38,702 bases of DNA, taken from positions 1 through 38,702 of the forward strand of contig CAJUAM010000030.1 in NCBI GenBank assembly GCA_910584615.1, read 5' to 3'. A program made the position numbers and the translations under genes. Positions 16,976 to 24,513 of this stretch are shown piece by piece. Below the pieces are notes generated by a model. It searched no databases. It was not told the DNA's origin and saw only the letters and a list, made by a program, of their open reading frames with translations. The stretch comes from an uncultured Dorea sp. (GTDB lineage Bacteria; Bacillota; Clostridia; Lachnospirales; Lachnospiraceae). Within the stretch, counting starts at the first letter, position 1. Each line of letters begins with the position of its first letter.

Positions 16976-18175
16976 TCAAATATTTGAATTAGAAAACAAT
17001 TCATCCAGCTGTCTTAAATAATATTCTCCCAGATCAGATTCTACCATTTTAATAAAATATGCTTTTCCATACATGTATTCCTGAAAATTAATTGCATTGC
17101 TCCTGCCTATTGCCTGCAGATGCTGGGAAATACCATATTTCTGACAATAATACAGCTCCTGTTTGAATCTTCTTTTAAATTTTTTCGGAACCTTCACCTT
17201 TTCATTTACGATCAATCCTGTTACCATCTTTCTATAATTATCTTTCATAATATGTGTCTTATCTTTATTTATCTGGAATCCAGACTCTGTTATGAAATGG
17301 ATCAGATTATCCAGATGCTTTTCTATATTTGCCGTATCTGTTGAAAACGTAAGGTCGTCTGCATATCTTGTATAAACCAATTGATTTTCATGCGCGTATT
17401 CCAATAATCTGGAATCTACTTCATCAAATACAATATTAGCCAATGCCGGACTGGTAGGCGCGCCTTGAGGTAGTTCTTCTACTTCCGACATTATAGGTAT
17501 AAAAGTACAAAGCTCTCCCAGCCTCCTTGCAACTTGATCTGTATATCCTATTTTTACGAAAATTTCTTTAACTTGATCTAATTTTATAGAAGGGAAAAAA
17601 TCAGCAATATCTATACACAATATTTCTTTCTTCCCCACATGGCAGGACGCATTCGTTACAATGGATCTTCCGCGTACAAAACCATGCACACAGTCTTTAT
17701 TCTTTAATTTATATAATATATTATTTAAGATCCATTTTTGTCTCTCTTTTAACTCTCTGGATGGAGCGCTGATCATACGTTTCTTTTCCCCATTATAGAT
17801 TTCAAAAATATGATAAGAACGTTCTTTTATATGATCTAATTTTAAAATCTCCATTAATTTTTTTTCGTCTTCTATTTTGGGCACCAGAAACTCATTCCGT
17901 TCTCCTTCGTATTCTTGTGTCCCGTCAAAACCAAGTTCTTCTTCTTTTGTCCATGCATTCCATACATGTATAGGCTCCGCCTTTGCTTTTTCTGTAACCT
18001 TTGCGCCGCCTTCCTGATCAGTTAATATAAAGTATCCTCTGTTATATAAATCATATATGATATTACTTAACTGTAAAATAGGCGCATTGATTTCTTTTTG
18101 CATATCGATGTAATCTATCTTATTGAACTTATTAATATATGATAAAAGAATCAACTCATGAGTTTTCACTGACAT
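16976..18175 (-). CDS. Retron reverse transcriptase with N-terminal winged-helix-like extension
   Basis: A 399-residue RT. Retron hallmarks are all visible: the NAxxH motif of region X (NASCH, 175-179), the catalytic Asp pocket CIDIADFFPSI (187-197), LPQGAPTSP (235-243), the polymerase core YADD (271-274), and VTG of region Y (318-320, VTGLIVN). Retron RTs are usually about 300-350 residues. The extra N-terminal 70-80 residues look like a winged helix: helices at about 5-17, 22-29 and 32-46, then a wing YFILTDQEGGAKVTEK. No maturase or endonuclease domain follows, arguing against a group II intron. It starts 20 bases inside the end of the PRTase-like gene with AGAGGA upstream, so the two are translationally coupled. 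Cytoplasmic; it would produce msDNA from the ncRNA at 19247-19379. Confidence 0.93.
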   Translation of the reverse strand: MSVKTHELILLSYINKFNKIDYIDMQKEINAPILQLSNIIYDLYNRGYFILTDQEGGAKVTEKAKAEPIHVWNAWTKEEELGFDGTQEYEGERNEFLVPKIEDEKKLMEILKLDHIKERSYHIFEIYNGEKKRMISAPSRELKERQKWILNNILYKLKNKDCVHGFVRGRSIVTNASCHVGKKEILCIDIADFFPSIKLDQVKEIFVKIGYTDQVARRLGELCTFIPIMSEVEELPQGAPTSPALANIVFDEVDSRLLEYAHENQLVYTRYADDLTFSTDTANIEKHLDNLIHFITESGFQINKDKTHIMKDNYRKMVTGLIVNEKVKVPKKFKRRFKQELYYCQKYGISQHLQAIGRSNAINFQEYMYGKAYFIKMVESDLGEYYLRQLDELFSNSNI

Positions 18176-19181
18176 GTTCTAATTTCCTCTTTAAATACGC
18201 ATTATTTTTACAATGATTTTTTGCCTTTCTGATGTCTGAAATGGACGGTCTTATGTACTTATTTCTTATAAATAAAGGATCATTTGATAATTTAGACGGT
18301 CTCCAAAAAACGCTTAATGTATTATTTGGTGTATTATAGTGAAAACTGACAAGCAGCTGACCTTTTTGAAATCCTAAAATACTGTCTATCTCCGTATCGT
18401 CATCTAATTTATTTTCTTCAATTTTTATTTCGTAGTATTCTGTAATTGTTTTATAAACTTTTCTTGTCCCCTCTTCAAACATGACATTCGAATCAAAGCA
18501 TTTATCAGTATTTTCATATACAAAAATATTCTGTATATCTATGCCGTATTTATTTTTCAATTCATTTATTTTTCGCTGTATCTTTCTTTTATTGGCATAA
18601 ACCATTGCTACAAAATACTTGATATCCGTTCTTTTTCCTAAAGGCAGCTTATCACAAACAGCTCTTACATTGCCAAATAACGTAGTTCCGCTTCCTACAA
18701 TGTCATCTATAAAAACTATATATTTGATGCCATTATATACACTTTCATCCAACTTAGTTGTATCAGATATGATATGATCTTTTTTTAATTTTCCGATCAA
18801 TATCTCTTCCAGCATTGCCCTCACCTGATCGCCGCCGGAAGCTATCCCCTTCTTTGAAGGAAACGTAACGAGCAATACTTTGTCACTTTCTCCTTCAATC
18901 TCTTCCATAATATGTCCGCAAATTTCCTTTATAGCTTTTCTATACTTCTCTTTTGTAAAATAACGATAATGAGAAAGCAAGTCCATGAAAACCGCCCTGT
19001 CTTTTTCCTCAAAAAAGCTTAACCATTTTATAATGTTTTTTTCAAAAATATCATTTCCTATATAGTTATCGAAAAAAAACATCTTATTTTCTTCGTTTAG
19101 ATAATCGTCAGATACATAATTATCTAAATGGATATTATTGTACTTTGCAAATGCAGTCATCACATTTTGTATGTTTTCCAT
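18156..19181 (-). CDS. Retron effector with phosphoribosyltransferase-like domain
   Basis: A 341-residue soluble protein. It carries a type-I PRTase PRPP-loop motif, YIVFIDDIVGSGTT (154-167): hydrophobic strand, two acidic residues, then a Gly/Ser/Thr loop. A preceding strand, KVLLVTFPSKKGIASGGDQV (101-120), is in the position of the first strand and the flexible loop. The N-terminal 95 residues are helical, and the C-terminal third is rich in beta-prone sequence with no family I recognise. It sits between the ncRNA and the RT, the usual place for a retron toxin/effector. PRTase-bearing retrons form a recognised type (type III as I recall). The substrate is unknown; nucleotide or PRPP chemistry is inference. 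AGAGGT precedes the ATG. The gene is visibly AT-rich. Confidence 0.85.
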   Translation of the reverse strand: MENIQNVMTAFAKYNNIHLDNYVSDDYLNEENKMFFFDNYIGNDIFEKNIIKWLSFFEEKDRAVFMDLLSHYRYFTKEKYRKAIKEICGHIMEEIEGESDKVLLVTFPSKKGIASGGDQVRAMLEEILIGKLKKDHIISDTTKLDESVYNGIKYIVFIDDIVGSGTTLFGNVRAVCDKLPLGKRTDIKYFVAMVYANKRKIQRKINELKNKYGIDIQNIFVYENTDKCFDSNVMFEEGTRKVYKTITEYYEIKIEENKLDDDTEIDSILGFQKGQLLVSFHYNTPNNTLSVFWRPSKLSNDPLFIRNKYIRPSISDIRKAKNHCKNNAYLKRKLEHVSENS

Positions 19182-19246
19182 AATTTACCTCTTGTACTTA
19201 TGCGGGGACAAATTTCATCTTTTAATAGAATAAATAGATACAAAAT

Positions 19247-19379
19247 TAGAGTAGCTACCAAAGTAATAAAAATGTCCTTAGATGTACGAACGTCTTTCCG
19301 AAGGAAAGACGTTTGAAGATCTAAAGAGGTTACTACCGTTATATATAGGTGCGACTCGCTCCCAATTCTAGCTACTCTA
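19247..19379 (-). ncRNA. Retron msr-msd ncRNA
   Basis: The 11-base a1/a2 inverted repeats are TAGAGTAGCTA at the 5' end (19369-19379) and its complement at the 3' end (19247-19257). After a1 comes GGGAGCGAG, resembling the AGC context of the branching guanosine in known retrons, with a small GCG-AGT-CGC hairpin. The msd is a long hairpin: an outer nine-base stem (19275-19283 with 19319-19327, one G-U), a symmetric 5/5 internal loop, then a perfect 11-base inner stem (19289-19299 with 19303-19313) capped by three bases. It ends 65 bases before the effector gene. The exact msr/msd boundary is not determined. Confidence 0.82.
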
Positions 19380-19384
19380 TATGT

Positions 19385-19413
19385 ATTTTAACTCTTCTTT
19401 AATTTTTTTACAA
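19385..19413 (-). promoter_or_regulatory. Retron promoter
   Basis: On the minus strand TTGTAA (19408-19413), 17 bases, then TAAAAT (19385-19390). The predicted start, about seven bases downstream, is near 19378, that is at the first bases of the a1 repeat. The region is very AT-rich. This would transcribe the ncRNA, effector and RT as one unit. Confidence 0.6.
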
Positions 19414-19460
19414 TCTTTTATTGGTAAATTATATAAATATCATTTTTCAAATTAGGCAAA

Positions 19461-19489
19461 TGCCCAGAGCGGAGATTAAACTCTGGGCA
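19461..19489 (-). terminator. Hairpin terminator at the end of the beta-mannan operon
   Basis: A nine-base perfect stem (TGCCCAGAG/CTCTGGGCA) with an 11-base loop, 45 bases after the stop of the ManA-ROK gene. The T tract on the minus strand is short (ATTTG), so efficiency is uncertain. It separates the mannan operon from the retron. The rest of the 352-base gap 19182-19533 is taken by the retron promoter and ncRNA. Confidence 0.6.
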
Positions 19490-19533
19490 GCTTTATGCTA
19501 TACTTTCCATGGCACAGGACTGTGAAAATATTC

Positions 19534-21384
19534 TTACAGCAGATTTGCCGCGCCGATCATCCCCGCATCATTTCCCAGCACTGCCGTCTCGATTGCCGGA
19601 ACTTCTCCCTTGTCTCCGCCAAAGCATTCTGCTTTCACAATCTCCCTTAACGTCTCCAGAATCAGTCCGCTCTGTGGTGAAACTTTGCCCCCCAGGAGAA
19701 CTAACTGCGGGCGGAAAATATTAACGATGTTGACAATTCCGGTTCCAAGCCTTCGGATATAGGTGTTTACGACATTTTTCATTGCCGCGTCCCCTCCTGC
19801 AGCAACGTCAAAAATCTCTTCCGGCGTTCTGTCGCGGCCGTCTGCCCGCTTTGCTTCACGCATGAGGGCGGTTGCGGACACATATGCCTCCAGACAGCCT
19901 CTTCGCCCACAAGTACAAGGCTCTCCGTCTTCAACAATGACCATATGACCTAACTCGCTTCCGCCGATTCCTCTGCCTTCATAAATGCTCCCATCCAGAA
20001 TGATTCCTCCGCCCACACCTGTTCCAAGCGTGAGCATGACCATATCGCTGGATACTTTTCCGGCTCCTCCCGCCGCTTCTCCCAATGCCGCGCAGTCCGC
20101 ATCATTAGCAACCGCAATAGGGACCGGAAGATATTCAGAAAGGATTGACGCAACAGGAACATTCTCCCACCGGATATTGTTAGAATACCGTACCACACCG
20201 TTTTTTCTGTCTATGGTTCCAGGCACTCCGACTCCCGCTCCCACACACTGATCCATGGCAATACCATTCTTTTCCAGAAGTGCGAGAGCCTTCTCGCCAA
20301 CCGTACAAATCACCTCATCCGCCGCACTCTTTGTATCTGTGGAAATGCTTACGGAATCGATTAACTTCTGATGTATATCCACAAGTCCGATCCTGGTATT
20401 TGTTCCTCCAATATCAATACCGATCCGCACCGGAGCTGCCTTCTCCCGAATTGTAGTAATCAATGCATCACATTTCCCTTCTATGACATACGCTCCGCTG
20501 CCCGCCGGAAGGAACAGACTGTCTCCCTTCTGATATTCCACCTGTTCTTTGCAAGATATCGTGCCCTCTCCATCCAGAATCAGAATGCTGACAAAAGACT
20601 CTTCCAAGACGCAGCCTTCCATCCTATGCATCATCCGTCCATCCAGATTCAGCTTATCAACTGTGAAATAATCGCAGTCCGCAACATGTGGATAGCTGCT
20701 TTTATTCTTAATAATCGGAATACGGTTCGTCACCGCAAGCGCTTTTTCAATATGCAGGTCACGCTTTTTCCCATCCTTTCCCACTCTTCCATAGTCGTAA
20801 ACACGATACGTCACATTTGAATTCTGCTGGATTTCCGCAATCAAAATATTCTTACCAATTGCATGAATGGTCCCTGATTCAATAAACAGAACATCACCTT
20901 TCTGAACCGGAACTGCATTCAGCACCTCCAATAGCGTATCTTCCCTAATTCTTCTGGCAAATTCTTCCCTGTCAATTTCACGCCTGAAACCATAATACAA
21001 AAACGCATTTTCTCCGGCATCCATCACATACCACATTTCCGTCTTTCCATACTGCCCTTCATTTTTTAGAGCATAACGGTTATCCGGATGAACCTGGATA
21101 GATAAGTTATCCTTTGCATCGATAAATTTTGTCAAAATCGGAAAATCGCGAAATCTCCGGCAATGGGTTCCCAGTACCTCTTTTCCCTCGGAATCAATAT
21201 ATTCCTTAAGAGTACTTCCCGCATATTTTCCATTTGTAATATAGGACGGACCGTCCGGATGGCAGGACAGTTCCCATGCTTCCGCAAGTATCTCTCCTTC
21301 GTAAGCGATCCCGTATTCTTCTTTCAATCGGTTTCCGCCCCAGATATAATCTTTACAGCTTGGTTTTAATTTTAATATGCTCAT
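19534..21384 (-). CDS. Mannose-6-phosphate isomerase fused to a ROK-family sugar kinase
   Basis: A 616-residue two-domain protein. Residues 1-315 are a short-type class I mannose-6-phosphate isomerase: zinc ligands Q97 and H99 (SIQVHPD), E116 (KTEMWY) and H174 (SGTIHAIG). Residues 320-616 are a ROK kinase: phosphate loop IGIDIGGTNTRIG, catalytic region ANDADCAALGEA, TLGTGVGGG, and the ROK zinc motif CTCGRRGCLEAY. The fusion could phosphorylate free mannose or glucose and convert mannose-6-phosphate to fructose-6-phosphate in one polypeptide. Both domains look intact. The ATG at 21384 was chosen: GGAG is upstream and it overlaps the GH1 stop as ATGA, indicating coupling; a longer reading to 21507 runs deep into GH1. 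It is the last gene of the operon. Confidence 0.92.
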   Translation of the reverse strand: MSILKLKPSCKDYIWGGNRLKEEYGIAYEGEILAEAWELSCHPDGPSYITNGKYAGSTLKEYIDSEGKEVLGTHCRRFRDFPILTKFIDAKDNLSIQVHPDNRYALKNEGQYGKTEMWYVMDAGENAFLYYGFRREIDREEFARRIREDTLLEVLNAVPVQKGDVLFIESGTIHAIGKNILIAEIQQNSNVTYRVYDYGRVGKDGKKRDLHIEKALAVTNRIPIIKNKSSYPHVADCDYFTVDKLNLDGRMMHRMEGCVLEESFVSILILDGEGTISCKEQVEYQKGDSLFLPAGSGAYVIEGKCDALITTIREKAAPVRIGIDIGGTNTRIGLVDIHQKLIDSVSISTDTKSAADEVICTVGEKALALLEKNGIAMDQCVGAGVGVPGTIDRKNGVVRYSNNIRWENVPVASILSEYLPVPIAVANDADCAALGEAAGGAGKVSSDMVMLTLGTGVGGGIILDGSIYEGRGIGGSELGHMVIVEDGEPCTCGRRGCLEAYVSATALMREAKRADGRDRTPEEIFDVAAGGDAAMKNVVNTYIRRLGTGIVNIVNIFRPQLVLLGGKVSPQSGLILETLREIVKAECFGGDKGEVPAIETAVLGNDAGMIGAANLL

Positions 21385-22739
21385 AATTTTTCTCCGTTGC
21401 TTTGAATAACATCCCGATACCAATACGCAGAATCCTTCAAAATTCTCTCTTGTGTACGGTAATCCACATATACCAGTCCAAACCTTTCCGAGTATCCCTT
21501 TGCCCATTCAAAATTGTCCATCAGCGACCACTGGAAATATCCTCTTAAATCAATTTCTCCCGCTGCTTTTTTGAGCTCACGCAGATACCTTGCAAGAAAA
21601 TCTATTCTGTTTGGATCATGCACTTTTCCATCTAAAGAAATCACATCATGACAGGAAAGGCCATTCTCTGTAATATAAATAGGCTTATGATAACGCTCAT
21701 ATAAAAATTTCGGTCCCCAATACAAAGCTTCAGGCGTCACCGGCCAATCGATTGCCGTCTTTGGGAAGCCTTGGCAGCGTGTTACATCCTCCGGCTTTTT
21801 GTCCGCGCCCATCCGAATACACCGTCCGTTATAAATATTCTGCCCATACACATCAATCGGTTCTGAAATCAACTTTAGATCTTCATCGGTAATTCTTGGA
21901 AGATACTGCTCATACCGTTTCAATCCTTCCTCCGGATAATGTCCCAACAACACGGGATCTGACCACCAGGGAACATTCCAGGTCCAGTTTCTGTCATCCG
22001 GCTGCAGCGAAAACATCATCTGCCTTGCCGCCTCAATGTCTTCTGTTTTATTAGACTCCGGATAGCACATACCGCATGTAGGCGCATATCCAATCACTAA
22101 AGTCTGTTTTCCATATTGCCGCAGCATCTGCACAGCGCGCCCATGTGCTTTTAATGCATTATGAGCCATCTCAAAGGTATCCCTAAGCGGTGATTTTAAG
22201 CCCGGCGCATGCTCCCCTGTCAAAAATCCAAGACCGACAAAGCACTGCGGCTCATTCAGGGTGAAATAATGTGTAACCCTGTCGCTAAACCGTTCTGCCG
22301 CTAACTTTGCGTATTCTCCAAACCACTCTACGATCCGCGGATTCATCCATCCGCCCCGTTTGTATATCTCATAAGGCAATTCCCAGTGGAAAAGCGTAAT
22401 ATACGGCTCTATTTCATTTTTTAAAAGCTCATCAATAAGCTGATCGTAAAACGAGATTCCTCTTTCATTCACTTTCCCAAAGCCTTCCGGCAGCACTCTT
22501 GACCAGTCAATAGAAAACCGATATGCTTTCAGCCCCATTTCTTTCATGAGTTTCACATCTTCCCGGTATCTGTAATAATGATCACAAGCCGTTTCTCCTG
22601 TGTGCCCTTCAAAAACATGTCCTGGTTCCCCGGTATAAACATCCCAGATGTGGGCTCCCTTCCCTTCGCCCTTTACAGCGCCCTCAATCTGATACGCGCT
22701 TGTTGCAGCTCCCCACACAAAATTCTTAGCAAATCCCAT
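21381..22739 (-). CDS. GH1 beta-glucosidase / beta-glycosidase
   Basis: A 452-residue family GH1 enzyme, cytoplasmic, retaining. The acid/base Glu163 is in FTLNEPQ and the nucleophile Glu358 in YITENG. The N-terminal F-x-WGAATSAYQIEGA and C-terminal SLMDNFEWAKGYSERFGL segments are typical. The similar Roseburia mannan locus also encodes a GH1 that trims glucose from the non-reducing end of glucomannan oligosaccharides; that role is inferred here. 6-phospho-beta-glucosidase is less likely because no PTS genes are nearby. AGGAGG precedes the start. It follows the phosphohexomutase by 17 bases. Confidence 0.93.
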   Translation of the reverse strand: MGFAKNFVWGAATSAYQIEGAVKGEGKGAHIWDVYTGEPGHVFEGHTGETACDHYYRYREDVKLMKEMGLKAYRFSIDWSRVLPEGFGKVNERGISFYDQLIDELLKNEIEPYITLFHWELPYEIYKRGGWMNPRIVEWFGEYAKLAAERFSDRVTHYFTLNEPQCFVGLGFLTGEHAPGLKSPLRDTFEMAHNALKAHGRAVQMLRQYGKQTLVIGYAPTCGMCYPESNKTEDIEAARQMMFSLQPDDRNWTWNVPWWSDPVLLGHYPEEGLKRYEQYLPRITDEDLKLISEPIDVYGQNIYNGRCIRMGADKKPEDVTRCQGFPKTAIDWPVTPEALYWGPKFLYERYHKPIYITENGLSCHDVISLDGKVHDPNRIDFLARYLRELKKAAGEIDLRGYFQWSLMDNFEWAKGYSERFGLVYVDYRTQERILKDSAYWYRDVIQSNGEKL

Positions 22740-22756
22740 CCTGATTTCCCTCCTGG

Positions 22757-24481
22757 TTACTCTGCTATTTTTTTTACAGCTTCCGTCATTTCACTCAATT
22801 GTCCTTCGGCATCCTTTTCATCACAGCCCTTTACGCCAATATAAAACTTAATCTTCGGCTCTGTTCCGGATGGACGGACACAGCACCATGCATGATCTTC
22901 CAGTTCAAAATAAAGAACATTGGATTTTGGCAGTCCTGTCTGCGTTTTTTCTTTGCTCACACAATCATACAAAACATTTTCCTGATAATCTCTGAATTGT
23001 ATGACTGTCTTGTTTCCTATCTTTTCCGGAATATCCAAACGGATTTTTTTCATGAGCGCCTGTATTGCTTTGGCGCCGTCCTGCCCCTTTAAAGTAACCG
23101 TAGACAAGCCTTCTCTATAATAGCCATAGGTATCAGATAATTCTTTCATCTTATCGCAGAGGGTCATCCCCTGATACCTGCACCATGCGGCCACCTCGCA
23201 AAGCGTCATCACCGCCGCAACAGCGTCTTTATCTCTTGCATGAGTTCCAACCAGACAGCCATAGCTTTCCTCATAGCCGAAAAGGTACTCATAATCCTGA
23301 TTTTGCTCAAAAAATTTAATCTGCTCGCCAATATATTTAAACCCCGTCAAGGTTTCAATTAAATTCACATGATAGTCTTTCGCAATCTCTCTTGCCATTT
23401 TTCCTGAGACAATCGTTGTGACAACTGCGCCATTTTCCGGAAGAATTCCCATCTCCTTTTTCTGGGACAGGATATACTCAAGAATCAGCATACCGGACAT
23501 ATTTCCGGTAAAGCTTATATATTCCCCTGTTACAGAATCCTTTGCGTACACTCCCAACCGGTCCGCATCAGGGTCTGTCGCAAGGACAATATCCGCATCC
23601 ACTTCCTCTGCCAGCCGCAGCGCCAAAGAAAATGCATTTTTATCCTCCGGGTTCGGATATGAAACCGTCGGAAAATTTCCGTCCGGAAGTTCCTGCTCTT
23701 TTACCACATATACATTGGTAAATCCAAGTTCCGCAAGTATTCTGCGTACCGGAATATTTCCGGTTCCATGGAGCGGCGTGTATACAATTTTCAGATTCTT
23801 CGCTTCTTCCTTTATAATCTCCGGGTGAATGACCAGATTCTTGAGACTCTCCGAATACTTATCGTCAATCTGAGAATCAATTACGTCATACAATCCTGCT
23901 TTTTGCGCCTCCTGTCTGGATATGGTCTTTACCTGGGCATAATCTGTAATAGCATTCACCTCGCTGATGATCTCTTTATCCTTCGGATACGTAATCTGCG
24001 CCCCATCCTCCCAATAAACCTTATAGCCATTATACTCCGGCGGATTGTGACTTGCCGTCACTACGATTCCCGCCGTACATCCAAGCTCCCTGAGCGCAAA
24101 AGACAGCATAGGCGTTGGACGCAATGACGCAAAAATATATGCCTTGATTCCATTTGCCGCAAGACAGAGCGCTGCCTCCTCAGCAAATTCCGGCGACATG
24201 TTCCGTGAATCAAATGCAATGGCAACGCCTTTTTCCTGCGCATTTTCCTTTATAATAAAATTCGCGAGTCCCTGCGTTGCTTTTCTTACCGTATAGACAT
24301 TCATACGGTTGGTGCCTGCCCCGATAATACCGCGCAGGCCCCCGGTGCCAAATTCCAGATCACGGTAGAACCGTTCCTCAATCTCCCTCTCATCATCAGC
24401 AATGCCCCGCAGTTCCTCTTTTGTCTTTTCATCAAAATAAGAATCCTCAAGCCAGAATTCATATACCTTCTTTACTTCCAT
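22757..24481 (-). CDS. Phosphoglucomutase/phosphomannomutase
   Basis: A 574-residue alpha-D-phosphohexomutase. The phosphoserine loop is TASHNP (Ser144), the metal loop is DPDADR (303-308), the sugar-binding loop is GYEESYG near residue 398, and the phosphate-binding loop is RPSGTEPKIKFY near the C-terminus. The length matches PgcA-type enzymes of Firmicutes. In this operon it would convert mannose-1-phosphate from the GH130 phosphorylases to mannose-6-phosphate, and glucose-1-phosphate to glucose-6-phosphate. It lies 32 bases after the upstream esterase gene. Substrate preference between mannose and glucose cannot be decided from motifs. Confidence 0.92.
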   Translation of the reverse strand: MEVKKVYEFWLEDSYFDEKTKEELRGIADDEREIEERFYRDLEFGTGGLRGIIGAGTNRMNVYTVRKATQGLANFIIKENAQEKGVAIAFDSRNMSPEFAEEAALCLAANGIKAYIFASLRPTPMLSFALRELGCTAGIVVTASHNPPEYNGYKVYWEDGAQITYPKDKEIISEVNAITDYAQVKTISRQEAQKAGLYDVIDSQIDDKYSESLKNLVIHPEIIKEEAKNLKIVYTPLHGTGNIPVRRILAELGFTNVYVVKEQELPDGNFPTVSYPNPEDKNAFSLALRLAEEVDADIVLATDPDADRLGVYAKDSVTGEYISFTGNMSGMLILEYILSQKKEMGILPENGAVVTTIVSGKMAREIAKDYHVNLIETLTGFKYIGEQIKFFEQNQDYEYLFGYEESYGCLVGTHARDKDAVAAVMTLCEVAAWCRYQGMTLCDKMKELSDTYGYYREGLSTVTLKGQDGAKAIQALMKKIRLDIPEKIGNKTVIQFRDYQENVLYDCVSKEKTQTGLPKSNVLYFELEDHAWCCVRPSGTEPKIKFYIGVKGCDEKDAEGQLSEMTEAVKKIAE

Positions 24482-24513
24482 CCTTAAAACCTCCTGTTTC
24501 CAATTTTCTCTCT

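Noticed and set aside
16976..18175. Group II intron or diversity-generating RT
   Set aside because: There is no maturase X or endonuclease domain and no intron RNA ends, template repeat or variable target gene. The NAxxH and VTG motifs and the adjacent foldable ncRNA point to a retron.
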